64,000 nucleotides of DNA, from positions 62,001 through 126,000 of the forward strand of contig NZ_JAPDPJ010000004.1 of the NCBI RefSeq assembly GCF_026013605.1. Direction: 5' to 3'. Shown here one piece after another: positions 43,930 to 53,563 of the stretch (positions within the stretch are counted from its first letter, which is position 1; the number at the start of each line of letters is the position of its first letter). This DNA is from Plebeiibacterium sediminum (GTDB lineage Bacteria; Bacteroidota; Bacteroidia; Bacteroidales; Marinilabiliaceae). Under the pieces are notes generated by a model that did not search any database, had not been told where the DNA came from, and saw nothing but the letters and a program-made list of their open reading frames with translations. The translations under genes and the position numbers were made by a program.

Positions 43930-46900
43930 TTAGTTATTCTCATCATCTTCCAGATCAGATGGATCAATAATTTTATGTTGTTTTAAAATATATTCTTTGG
44001 GTGATACTCCATAATAGGTTTTAAATGACTTTGAAAAATGCGAAAGGTTTGTAAATCCTACAGCATAAGCCACTTCACTAATGTTTGTTTTTTGAGTAGT
44101 TAGTAGATAGGCAGCCTGTTTCATTCTTATATTTTTGATCAGATCACGAGCTGATTGATTGGTTAGTTCCTTCAATTTGCGGTGCATATGTACTCGACTA
44201 ATTCCAATTTCGTCAGCAAGGATTTCTACATTTAAGTCACTGTCTCCAATTTTATTTTTAATAACAGTCATTACTTTTTGTAACAGTACCTCATTATGTG
44301 ATTCTTGCTCAATATTATCGATTTCAAGTTCTGCTTTAGGTTGTAATTTTTGATAAATTCTACTTCGGTTTTCAAGTATGTTATCAATAATTTTCTTTAA
44401 AAATTCAGTATTAAAAGGTTTTATTAAATACATATCGGCACCAGTTTCAATACCTTCGTTTTTATCTTCTTCTTTTGATAATGCTGTTAGAAGTATAACC
44501 GGTATATGATTGGTTAAAATATTTGATTTAATTCTCTTGCATAAAGTAATACCATCCATACGAGGCATCATGATATCACTTATAATTAAATCCGGTTTTT
44601 CATCAATTACTATTGAATGGGCTTTTTGTCCATCTTCGCATGCAACAATTTTATAATATGGCGATAATTCAGTAACAAGATAATTTCGGATGTCCACTTC
44701 ATCATCAACCACCATAATTTTATAATGAGTTTTTGGTTTTGTTTTATCCTCGCTATCTGCTTTTTTACTTTGAGACTCAAATGGAATAATCTTACCTGGA
44801 GTTGGTAAAACATTGCTTTGTGTTAGTAAATCCTCTTTAGGTAAATGTTTATTTCCAACAGGAAGTAAAATGGTAAAAACGCTTCCTTGTTGGTCTTTCC
44901 TATTGGTAACGGTTAATTCACCTTTGTGCAAATTAACTAATGATTTTGACAGGTGTAAGCCAATACCAGTACCTCCTGCATGACGGGTTTCTTCGCTATT
45001 AGCCTGGTAAAAACGATCGAATATTCGTTGTTGATCACTTTCTTTTATTCCAATACCAGTGTCACTTACATCAATTTTAATGTAATCATGAATGTGTGAT
45101 GTTTTATTAGCAATGGTTTCTCTGGAAATATTAATTTCAATAGAACCATCAGATGGTGTAAATTTAAACGCGTTGGATAATAGATTAAAGATGACTTTCT
45201 CAAAATTAAGAGTATCAATCCAAACCTCAATGTCCGGATCTACTGTATCCACACTTAGTTTTATGTTTTTATCCTGAGCAAAAGTTTCGTATGAACTAGC
45301 CAACTGATTAATGAAATTATAAATATTGGTGGACTGATATTTCATTAATATTTGTCCTTTATCAATCTTTCTAATATCCATCATCTGACCAACTAACCTA
45401 AGCAAGCGATAGGCATTTTGTTGCATCAATTTATACAAGCGTGATGTTTTTGCATCAGGATCTGTTTGTAATAACTTTTCTAAAGGATCAATAATTAAAG
45501 ATAAAGGTGTTTTAATTTCATGAGAAATATTGATGAAGAATTGCATCTTCATCTCATTGACTTTTTCAGACTGCTGATGCCGAACTTTCTCCATGTAAAA
45601 TAAAACAATGGCATAAAAGAATAAACCAACAAAAACAGTCCAAAGTAACTTTGCCCAAAAGGTTTTATACCAGGGAGGATAAATGATAATCGTAAGTTCA
45701 CGAGGAGTAGAATACTGATCTTTGTAAACGCCTCTCACATAAAATTTATAGATTCCGTGATTTAGGTTAGTATAAGTGGCTCTTCGGTTTTGAGCATCGG
45801 TTTTATGCCATTCCAAATCAAAACCTTTCATTGTATATTCGTAATTTACACGAGTTTGAGTAGCTATTTCGGTAGAGGTAAAGCCTAATGTAAATACGTT
45901 ATCCTCTTCTCGTATTCTTACGGTGTCGGCCAATACAATAGATTTATTTAAAATGGTATGATTTCCTGTTTTATCTCCAATTTTAATGTTTTTATTAGAC
46001 AGGCTAAATTCAGTAAGTAATACATCATCAAGATGATGTGAGTAATTTAGGTAATCTCTTTTGATTTGAGTTATTCCATTTATTCCACCAAAAAATAACT
46101 CGTTTTCTTTGGTTTTACATACGGCCATTCGAGAAAATTCATTGGCCTGTATTCCGTCGTATGAATAATAATTTGTAAAAGATTCATCTTTAGGATTAAA
46201 TCGCGATAGACCGTGATGTGTACTAATCCATAATTGCTCATACTCATCTTCTGCTATTGCACAAATTGAATTATTACAAATGCCGTTTTCTGTATTGTAA
46301 ATTTTGGTTTTAAATGTTTTTGGATCTAGTTTTACTAAGCCATCATAAGTTCCTATCCAGATATTGTTTTTGCTATCTGACTGGATGCAGTTTACAGTAT
46401 TATTTTTTAAAAGACCATTTTCTTCTGAAAAATGAGTGAGTTTGTTTTCTTTAATATTGATACAATAAAGGCCGACATATGTACCAAACCATATGTTTTC
46501 ATCATTATCAATAAATAAGGAAATAACCCATTGTGGAATTTGTTTATTTAATGAATCAGGAATACCCAAACCTGGTTGAAAAATTTTACTTTTAATATTA
46601 AATCGTCCTATTCCATTTCCTAAAGAAGCCAAAATGAGTTGGTCATCGTTTAATTTTTGAATGGCAGTAATATTGTTGAACAGGTTATCTTTAGGTCTGT
46701 CAAATCTATCGTTATAGGTTTTAAAAGTTTGGGAAGATTTATCGTAAACAATTAAGCCATTAATATATCTCCCGGCCCATAAATTTTGATTCGAATCATT
46801 GTAGATCGTTAATATATTTTGGCCTAAAAGATTACCTGTTCTGTCTTTCAATGGCAAGTGTGTAATTGTATTTGAATTACGCTTGACATGATATAAACCG

Positions 46901-48027
46901 TCACCATCTGTTCCAATCCATATATCCTTACTGTTGGCATCTATGCTGGTAATAGAACTCGATCCAATACTATTTTCTTTAATAGTACTATAACCATAAT
47001 TGATAAAAATTTCAGGGGATTCCGGGATTAAGTAAACGCCTTTTTGATAAATACCAAGCCATATATTACCTGCTTTATCTTCAATAATTGTATGAACTTT
47101 ACTTTTCTGAAAGTCAAAAGAAGTATTTGAAGAAATATAAGTTTCCAGAAGATTTGTTTTCCTATTTAATATTTTTAATCCTGAGCCATCAGTGCCTACC
47201 CATAACCTATTTTTTGAATCAAGTAAAATATGTTTTACGGGTAGCGCTTTTTCATTTTTGTTAGCGGAATTAATTTGTTCAATTACACCGGTCTTTTTAT
47301 TTAACTTGGCTAATCCACCATTTAAAAAGCCGATATAAATATATCCTTCATCATCGCCAGTGATACATGACACTTCATTACTGGGTAGGGAATTATCAGA
47401 GTTTATATTCTCTCTATAATGAGTAATTTCATCAGTTGTAGGATTGTAGGCAATTAAACCATTATCTTTTGAACCAATCCATAAAATATGATCAGAATCT
47501 TCATAAATGTACTCCAGGAGTTCTGCATTTAAACGATTATTAATATTTATTGGAATGTTTGCTTTATAAGTGTCCTTATCTATGTGAATTAATCCATTTC
47601 CTGAAGTTGTAAGCCATAAATCTCCATTTGAAGCTTCTAATATGCATGATATATTAATATGTATGGTTGGATCAATTATTGGTAGCTTAATTTCAGTAAG
47701 GGATTCTTTTTCATGGCTGTATATTTGGAGTGCATTTATTTGTGCAACCCATAAATTACCTTTTTTATCTTCGGTAATAGCTGTAATAAAATTGTTTTTA
47801 AGTGAATTCTGCTGGTTTGATTTGGAATATGCTTTAAAGTTGATACCATCAAATCGGTTTAACCCATCTTCTGTTGCAACCCAAATAAAGCCTTGGTGAT
47901 CTTGATATAACTCATTGATTAAACTATTTGATAAACCATCGTTTGAATCAAAAAGCTTTTTCTTTTGTGAGAATACCAAAAATGGTACTGATAAAAAGAG
48001 TATGACCAGATATATTTTAAGAGACAT
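43930..48027 (-). CDS. Hybrid two-component system regulator (HTCS) of the xylan locus
   Basis: A 1365-residue protein with a signal peptide (ending LVFSQ). About 14 Reg_prop repeats (IWVATEDGLNRFDG-type) form the sensor. The Y_Y_Y domain (NYEYTMKGFDLEWHKTDAQN) follows, then a membrane helix near 793-812. The kinase carries His836 in NISHEIKTPLSL, with NLLSNAFKFT and GTGIGLHLSKSLV. The receiver has Asp1151 (ISDIMMPRMDG), and an AraC helix-turn-helix fills about 1260-1350 (VAYAVGFTNLSHFSKSFKTYYG). It is transcribed away from the GH67/SusCD genes, the usual layout of a regulator and its polysaccharide locus, so its ligand is probably a glucuronoxylan oligosaccharide. The sites it binds may be the 21-bp repeats in the shared intergenic region. 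Confidence 0.94.
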   Translation of the reverse strand: MSLKIYLVILFLSVPFLVFSQKKKLFDSNDGLSNSLINELYQDHQGFIWVATEDGLNRFDGINFKAYSKSNQQNSLKNNFITAITEDKKGNLWVAQINALQIYSHEKESLTEIKLPIIDPTIHINISCILEASNGDLWLTTSGNGLIHIDKDTYKANIPININNRLNAELLEYIYEDSDHILWIGSKDNGLIAYNPTTDEITHYRENINSDNSLPSNEVSCITGDDEGYIYIGFLNGGLAKLNKKTGVIEQINSANKNEKALPVKHILLDSKNRLWVGTDGSGLKILNRKTNLLETYISSNTSFDFQKSKVHTIIEDKAGNIWLGIYQKGVYLIPESPEIFINYGYSTIKENSIGSSSITSIDANSKDIWIGTDGDGLYHVKRNSNTITHLPLKDRTGNLLGQNILTIYNDSNQNLWAGRYINGLIVYDKSSQTFKTYNDRFDRPKDNLFNNITAIQKLNDDQLILASLGNGIGRFNIKSKIFQPGLGIPDSLNKQIPQWVISLFIDNDENIWFGTYVGLYCINIKENKLTHFSEENGLLKNNTVNCIQSDSKNNIWIGTYDGLVKLDPKTFKTKIYNTENGICNNSICAIAEDEYEQLWISTHHGLSRFNPKDESFTNYYSYDGIQANEFSRMAVCKTKENELFFGGINGITQIKRDYLNYSHHLDDVLLTEFSLSNKNIKIGDKTGNHTILNKSIVLADTVRIREEDNVFTLGFTSTEIATQTRVNYEYTMKGFDLEWHKTDAQNRRATYTNLNHGIYKFYVRGVYKDQYSTPRELTIIIYPPWYKTFWAKLLWTVFVGLFFYAIVLFYMEKVRHQQSEKVNEMKMQFFINISHEIKTPLSLIIDPLEKLLQTDPDAKTSRLYKLMQQNAYRLLRLVGQMMDIRKIDKGQILMKYQSTNIYNFINQLASSYETFAQDKNIKLSVDTVDPDIEVWIDTLNFEKVIFNLLSNAFKFTPSDGSIEINISRETIANKTSHIHDYIKIDVSDTGIGIKESDQQRIFDRFYQANSEETRHAGGTGIGLHLSKSLVNLHKGELTVTNRKDQQGSVFTILLPVGNKHLPKEDLLTQSNVLPTPGKIIPFESQSKKADSEDKTKPKTHYKIMVVDDEVDIRNYLVTELSPYYKIVACEDGQKAHSIVIDEKPDLIISDIMMPRMDGITLCKRIKSNILTNHIPVILLTALSKEEDKNEGIETGADMYLIKPFNTEFLKKIIDNILENRSRIYQKLQPKAELEIDNIEQESHNEVLLQKVMTVIKNKIGDSDLNVEILADEIGISRVHMHRKLKELTNQSARDLIKNIRMKQAAYLLTTQKTNISEVAYAVGFTNLSHFSKSFKTYYGVSPKEYILKQHKIIDPSDLEDDENN

Positions 48028-48106
48028 GTTTTCACATTTTTTTCACAAGTCCTAAAGTAGAAAAAAATGTTAAAAATTCGCTCAAATAGGCTTATTAAAG
48101 CGCTAA

Positions 48107-48175
48107 TGTTACAAAGAGAAAAGGAAATGTTACAAATAGAATAGTAGCTGTAACGAAAAGAAAAACCATTGTAAC
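48107..48175 (+). promoter_or_regulatory. Four TGT[T/A]AC direct repeats at 21-bp period, candidate HTCS operator
   Basis: TGTTAC at 48107, TGTTAC at 48128, TGTAAC at 48149 and TGTAAC at 48170 are spaced exactly 21 bp, that is two helical turns. The first three copies share a purine-rich tail, roughly AAAGAGAAA, AAATAGAAT and GAAAAGAAA. AraC-family dimers bind direct half-sites about 21 bp apart, so this looks like two dimer sites in a row. The last repeat ends 31 bp before the -7 box of the GH67 gene, a normal activator position. That the HTCS is the binder is inferred. Confidence 0.75.
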
Positions 48176-48206
48176 TAGTGGACTACAGAGTTTTTTAGAA
48201 CTGTTT

Positions 48207-48214
48207 TATATTTG
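48207..48214 (+). promoter_or_regulatory. Promoter -7 box of the xylan operon
   Basis: TATATTTG is an exact TAnnTTTG match. There is no TTTG 19 bp upstream, as expected for a promoter that depends on an activator. It implies a leader of about 105 nt before the GH67 gene. Confidence 0.65.
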
Positions 48215-48327
48215 TTTGTATAAATTAACGCATTTGAACACATTTTAATATTAAACACACTAAAGTGTAAAATAGATGTTAAAATCAAAATTGTAAGTTT
48301 AAGCTTGTTTTAATAAAAATATTCAGT

Positions 48328-50478
48328 ATGTATAATAAAGCTCTCATAGTAATTTTGTTGGTTTTGGTTTCTACAAGCCTGTGTACTCCAGCTACAGGTC
48401 AAACAAAAATTGACGGATCACAATTATGGTTTACAAATACAGAGTTAAATGCAGAAACTATAAAAGCATGTCCTGATTATATTTATTTGTCTCAAAAATC
48501 AGAAACATATAATATTATTAAAAAGGAGTTGCAGGATAATCTAAACACTTTGTTTAACAAAGATGTGAAGGTTATTAAAAAATTGAAACCAGGTAGTTTA
48601 TGTGTTGGAACTACAGCACAAAAAAATCTAACCACTTATTTTTCTGATAGTGAATTAAAAGAATTAGGAAATGATGGTTTTATTATCAGAACTGTTAAAA
48701 ATAATAATACAATTATAATTGCCAATACAGAAATAGGTGCCCTTTACGGTACTTATCATTACATAAGATTACTTCAGACTTCAAAAGATGATTTAGTTAA
48801 TCTTAATATTGTTGAAGTTCCTTCTTATGACAGAAGATTACTAAATCACTGGGATAATCTAAATGGAACTGTTGAAAGAGGATATGCAGGGCATTCATTA
48901 TGGCAATGGGATGAACTTCCAGCAACAATAAGTCCAAGATATGAAGCTTATGCCAGAGCAAATGCGTCAATAGGAATAAACGGATCTGTACTTAACAACG
49001 TAAATGCTAGTCCAGATATACTAAAAACAGAATATTTAAACAAAGTTTCAGTAATAGCAAAAGTGTTCAGGCCATATGGTATCAAAGTATATCTATCTGT
49101 AAATTTTGCTTCGCCAAGTGTAATTGGTGGTTTATCAGATGCTAATCCTAAAAGTGCAGATGTTATTCAGTGGTGGAAAGATAAAGCAAAAGAAATTTAC
49201 ACGATAATACCTGATTTTGGAGGCTTTTTAGTAAAAGCAAATTCCGAAGGTCAACCTGGTCCTAATGATTACGGCTGTACTCATGCTGACGGTGCCAATA
49301 TGTTAGCTGATGCATTACAGCCTTATGGAGGAATTGTTATGTGGAGGGCTTTTGTTTATAATCCTAAAGGAAATGACAGAGCGAAACAATCGTATGATGA
49401 GTTTATGCCATTGGATGGTCAGTTCAGAAGTAATGTGATTATACAGGTTAAAAATGGTCCGGTTGATTTTCAGCCTCGCGAACCAATTAGCTCTTTATTT
49501 GGACAAATGAAGCATACAACTCTAATGCCCGAACTTCAAATAACAAAGGAGTATTTAGGTTTTTCTGATCACCTAAGTTTTTTAGGAACGTTGTTTAAGG
49601 AATTTTTGGATACGGATACTTATACCGAAGGAAGAAATACAACTGTGAGTAAAGTTACTGATGGAAGTGTATTTAATGATTCTATCACAGCGATTGCAGG
49701 TGTTGCAAATATAGGTTTAGATACAAACTGGTGTGGTCATCATTTTGCACAAGCCAATTGGTATGTTTTCGGAAAATTAGCATGGAATAATCAGTTATCG
49801 GTAAGAGATGTTGCTAAAGAATGGTTAATGCAAACCTTTTCTCATGATGAGGATTTTGTTTCATCGATGAGTCGTGTGATGATGGAATCAAGAGAGGCTG
49901 TTGTAAATTATATGACTCCATTAGGACTTCATCATTTGATGGGCTGGGGGCATCATTACGGACCAGAACCCTGGTGTGTAATTGAAGGCGCGCGTCCGGA
50001 TTGGTTACCTACATATTATCATAAAGCAGATAGTATTGGTCTCGGTTTCAACAGATCTTCTACAGGAACAAATGCCGTAGCGCAATATGCCGAACCACTA
50101 AAATCTGTATACGATGATCCAAAACTTTGCCCGGAAGAATTACTGTTATGGTTCCATCATTTACCATGGGATTATGAATTAAACAATGGTAAGGATTTAT
50201 GGACGGAACTATGCTATCGCTATAATCTTGGAGTTGAACAAGCACAGCAGTTTGAAGAAACATGGAATACTTTACAAAACAAAGTGGATATGGATAGATT
50301 TAAGGAAGTACAACAAAAATTAGCTACTCAGGTTCGGGAAGCAATTTGGTGGAGAGACGCATGTGTTCTTTACTTTCAAACCTTTTCGGATAGACCTATT
50401 CCTCATGAACTTTTTAAACCGGTTCATAAATTGGAAGATCTTAAAAAATTAAAATTTAATATGACACACCATAATTAG
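48328..50478 (+). CDS. aguA: Alpha-glucuronidase, glycoside hydrolase family 67
   Basis: A 716-residue enzyme with a signal peptide (ending PATGQ). The N-terminal domain (about 25-150) is followed by the TIM barrel. The catalytic acid is Glu307 in KANSEGQPGP. The pair acting as base is Asp380 (KNGPVDFQPRE) and Glu408 (ITKEYLG); the spacing of 73 and 101 residues from the acid agrees with characterised GH67 enzymes. Other signatures: LNHWDNLNGTVERGYAG, HADGANMLA and WNNQLSVRDVAKEWL. It removes 4-O-methyl-glucuronic acid from the non-reducing end xylose of short xylo-oligosaccharides, so it acts after the xylan has been cut, in the periplasm. First gene of the operon, 26 bp before the SusC gene. 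Confidence 0.95.
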   Translation: MYNKALIVILLVLVSTSLCTPATGQTKIDGSQLWFTNTELNAETIKACPDYIYLSQKSETYNIIKKELQDNLNTLFNKDVKVIKKLKPGSLCVGTTAQKNLTTYFSDSELKELGNDGFIIRTVKNNNTIIIANTEIGALYGTYHYIRLLQTSKDDLVNLNIVEVPSYDRRLLNHWDNLNGTVERGYAGHSLWQWDELPATISPRYEAYARANASIGINGSVLNNVNASPDILKTEYLNKVSVIAKVFRPYGIKVYLSVNFASPSVIGGLSDANPKSADVIQWWKDKAKEIYTIIPDFGGFLVKANSEGQPGPNDYGCTHADGANMLADALQPYGGIVMWRAFVYNPKGNDRAKQSYDEFMPLDGQFRSNVIIQVKNGPVDFQPREPISSLFGQMKHTTLMPELQITKEYLGFSDHLSFLGTLFKEFLDTDTYTEGRNTTVSKVTDGSVFNDSITAIAGVANIGLDTNWCGHHFAQANWYVFGKLAWNNQLSVRDVAKEWLMQTFSHDEDFVSSMSRVMMESREAVVNYMTPLGLHHLMGWGHHYGPEPWCVIEGARPDWLPTYYHKADSIGLGFNRSSTGTNAVAQYAEPLKSVYDDPKLCPEELLLWFHHLPWDYELNNGKDLWTELCYRYNLGVEQAQQFEETWNTLQNKVDMDRFKEVQQKLATQVREAIWWRDACVLYFQTFSDRPIPHELFKPVHKLEDLKKLKFNMTHHN

Positions 50479-50504
50479 TTTAATTAATAATCAAATTGTT
50501 TTTT

Positions 50505-53500
50505 ATGAAAAAAAGAAGTCTACATTGGAAAGAAATAATGACTACGTTATTTTTCTTTCTATCAATACATTTTGTTGCCATGGCACAAAATGTGACAGTT
50601 CAGGGAACGGTTTCTGATGTTAAAGGAGAACCATTACCAGGTGTTAGTATCATTCTTGAAGGTACAACACAAGGAACAATTACAAATTTCGATGGAAAAT
50701 ATTCTATTGAGGTTCCATCTGATGCACAATTAACATTTCAATTTATAGGTTTTAACAGCCAGGTTATAGCTGTTAATGGACAAACAACAATCAATGTTAC
50801 TCTTGAAGAGGATGTAGTTGGTATTGATGAGGTTGTTGTTGTTGGTTATGGTACACAAAGAAAGGAAGCTGTTACCGGATCGGTGGCAAATATGAAAGGT
50901 GAAGAAATGAGAAGTGTACCTGCAGCAAACGTATCTCAATCATTACAAGGTAGAGTTGCTGGTGTTCAAATGGCTCAAACTTCATCTAAACCAGGATCTG
51001 TAATGCAGATTCGTATTCGTGGTACTCGTTCTTTAAATGCCGATAATGATCCGTTGGTAGTATTAGATGGAATTCCATTTGCAGGTTCTATTGCTGATAT
51101 TAACCCAAGTGATATTAAAAGTGTAGATATCTTAAAAGATGCTTCTGCTACTGCTATTTATGGTTCTCGTGGTGCTAATGGTGTGATCTTAATTACAACT
51201 AATAAAGGTTATAAAGGTGAAAAAGCTACCGTAACATACAATGGATATTATGGAATGAAATCGACAATCAAATATCCAATGATGAATGGAGATCAGTTGA
51301 TGAAATTAAGAACTGCAGCTGATATTTATGGTATGGGAGAAGATGAGGCTGAAGGTATAAATACGGATTGGCAGGATGAATTATATAGATCTGCAGCAGT
51401 TACAAGTCATGATATTGGTGTTTCTGGAGGTAGTGAAAAAGGAAATTACAGTGCTGGTTTAGGTTATTATAAAGATGAGTCACCAATTCCTTTACAAGAT
51501 TATGAACGTATTTCTTTACGTGCTTCTTTAGATCAGGAGATTGGTAAATATTTCCGTGTTGGTTTATCTACAACAAACAACTATTCAACAATGAATGGTG
51601 CTAATTTAGGATTATATAGCACTTTGAGTATGTCTCCTCTTGCTTCTCCATATAACGAAGATGGAACTATTGATCCAGTGATTTCAATGCCTCTTGATAA
51701 CAACTGGGCATATACAGAGAAAACACTAAATGATTTAGGGGATAAATATAAGAATCAAACAAGAGCTCTTGGTACATACAATAATGTATACGGTGAAGTA
51801 AAAATTCCTGGTGTAGAAGGATTGAAATATAGAATGAACCTTGGTTTAAACTTACGTTTAGAAAATTACGGTAATTACAGAGGTCAGGGAATCTTTACTG
51901 ATCAGGTTGACCGCGTTTCTGAGGCATCTATTAGCAATTCATTAAAAACTAATTGGGCTGTTGAAAACATTATTACCTATGATAAAACTATTGGAAAGCA
52001 TAATTTCAACGTAGTTGCATTATATTCTGCTGAAGAAACCATGTATACAAAATCTGGATCATCAGCAAAAGACATTCCTTCTGATCACTTCCAGTTTTAC
52101 AACTTAAATGTAGCCGCAGGTGAAAAGACATTAAGTGATGGTGATTACTACAAAAGTGGTTTAACTTCATATATGGGTCGTGTAATGTACGCCTATGATA
52201 ATAAATATATGTTATCGGCAACAGTTCGTACTGATGGTGCTTCTGTTTTAGCTTCAGGACACGAATGGCATACTTATCCTGCAGTAAGTGCTGGATGGAA
52301 TATTAAAAATGAGCCATTTATGGAATCAATTACTGCAATCGATATGTTAAAGCTTCGTGTTGGTTATGGAGAAACTTCTAACCAGGCAATTGCACCTTAT
52401 GCAACACTAGGAAGTTTAGCAGATAGAAAATATAATTTCAACGACTTATACACAACTGGTTATTATGTAAATCAAGTACCTAATGATGCTTTAGGTTGGG
52501 AGTATTCTGAAACATGGAACTATGGTGCTGATTTTACATTGTTGAATGGTAGACTTTCTGGTACATTAGAATATTATATTACCAAAACAAAAGATGTATT
52601 GTTAGAAGTTAACCTACCACAGACAGCTGGTGTAGATAGCTACTGGGCTAATATTGGAGAGACTCAAAATAAAGGTTTTGAACTTTCATTAAACGGTACC
52701 ATCATTGACAATAAGAATGGATGGTCATGGGATGCAGGTTTTAACTTGTATGCAAACAGAAACAAACTAGTAAAATTAGATTCTGGGCAGAAAGAAAATA
52801 CTGGACAATGGTGGTTCGTAGGTGAGCCTATCGATGTGATTTATGATTACAAAAGAGAAGGATTATGGCAAGCTGATGATCCATATCTAGATATTCTTGA
52901 ACCAGGAGGTGATGTAGGTATGATTAAAGTACAATATACCGGAGAGTATAATGCAGATGGAACTCCAGTAAGAGCAATCGGTCCAGATGATCAGCAGGTA
53001 ATTAATATTGAGCCTAAATTTGAAGGTGGTTTTAACACAAGAGTAGCTTATAAAAACTTAGATCTTACTGCTGTAGGAGCATTTAGAAATGGAGGTACAC
53101 TGATTAGTACATTACATTCTTCTTCAGGTTACTTAAATATGTTATCAGGTAGAAGAAATAATGTTGATGTTGATTATTGGACAGAAAGCAATACTGATGC
53201 AAGATATCCAAATCCTGCTGCTGTAAGAAGTGGTGATAATCCAAAATATGGATCAACACTTGGATATTTCAAATCATCATATATGAAAGTTAGATCCATC
53301 ACATTAGGATATAATCTATCCAAAAGTACATTGTTGAAAAATTCAGGAATTAGTAAGCTTAGAGTTTATGCAACTGTAACAAATCCATTTGTAATGTTCT
53401 CTCCATTTAAAAAGGCAACAGGTCTTGATCCGGAAAGTAACTCTTATGGTAATGAAAACGCTGCAACAACAGAAACTTACAAAAAGCGCCTTTTAACAGT

Positions 53501-53558
53501 TGGTACAAACACACCAACTACCAGAAACTTTTTAATAGGACTTAACTTAACATTTTAA
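50505..53558 (+). CDS. susC: SusC-type TonB-dependent transporter
   Basis: The ATG at 50505 is preferred to the TTG at 50496; it gives 1017 residues and a good signal peptide (ending AMAQ). A CarboxypepD_reg-like domain (VTVQGTVSDVKGEPLPGVSI) comes first. The SusC signature VVVGYGTQRKEAVTGSV with plug motifs (IRIRGTRSLNADNDPLVVLDG; ATAIYGSRGANGVILITT) follows. The barrel ends with the aromatic residue of LIGLNLTF. It imports xylo-oligosaccharides across the outer membrane with TonB energy, capped by the SusD-type lipoprotein encoded 5 bp downstream. The substrate is inferred from the flanking glucuronidases and xylosidase. Confidence 0.94.
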   Translation: MKKRSLHWKEIMTTLFFFLSIHFVAMAQNVTVQGTVSDVKGEPLPGVSIILEGTTQGTITNFDGKYSIEVPSDAQLTFQFIGFNSQVIAVNGQTTINVTLEEDVVGIDEVVVVGYGTQRKEAVTGSVANMKGEEMRSVPAANVSQSLQGRVAGVQMAQTSSKPGSVMQIRIRGTRSLNADNDPLVVLDGIPFAGSIADINPSDIKSVDILKDASATAIYGSRGANGVILITTNKGYKGEKATVTYNGYYGMKSTIKYPMMNGDQLMKLRTAADIYGMGEDEAEGINTDWQDELYRSAAVTSHDIGVSGGSEKGNYSAGLGYYKDESPIPLQDYERISLRASLDQEIGKYFRVGLSTTNNYSTMNGANLGLYSTLSMSPLASPYNEDGTIDPVISMPLDNNWAYTEKTLNDLGDKYKNQTRALGTYNNVYGEVKIPGVEGLKYRMNLGLNLRLENYGNYRGQGIFTDQVDRVSEASISNSLKTNWAVENIITYDKTIGKHNFNVVALYSAEETMYTKSGSSAKDIPSDHFQFYNLNVAAGEKTLSDGDYYKSGLTSYMGRVMYAYDNKYMLSATVRTDGASVLASGHEWHTYPAVSAGWNIKNEPFMESITAIDMLKLRVGYGETSNQAIAPYATLGSLADRKYNFNDLYTTGYYVNQVPNDALGWEYSETWNYGADFTLLNGRLSGTLEYYITKTKDVLLEVNLPQTAGVDSYWANIGETQNKGFELSLNGTIIDNKNGWSWDAGFNLYANRNKLVKLDSGQKENTGQWWFVGEPIDVIYDYKREGLWQADDPYLDILEPGGDVGMIKVQYTGEYNADGTPVRAIGPDDQQVINIEPKFEGGFNTRVAYKNLDLTAVGAFRNGGTLISTLHSSSGYLNMLSGRRNNVDVDYWTESNTDARYPNPAAVRSGDNPKYGSTLGYFKSSYMKVRSITLGYNLSKSTLLKNSGISKLRVYATVTNPFVMFSPFKKATGLDPESNSYGNENAATTETYKKRLLTVGTNTPTTRNFLIGLNLTF

Positions 53559-53563
53559 TCACG

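Larger units (their letters stand above)
48028..48327. other. Divergent control region of the xylan locus
   Basis: The 300 bp between the HTCS gene and the GH67 gene contain no open frame of note. They hold four phased copies of TGT[T/A]AC (48107-48175) and a TATATTTG box (48207-48214). The left 75 bp nearest the HTCS gene are AT-rich; no clear promoter for the leftward gene was recognised there. Confidence 0.75.

Noticed and set aside
44610-47899. Several short frames on both strands within the second HTCS gene
   Set aside because: They overlap conserved kinase, receiver and propeller segments and carry no domain of their own.
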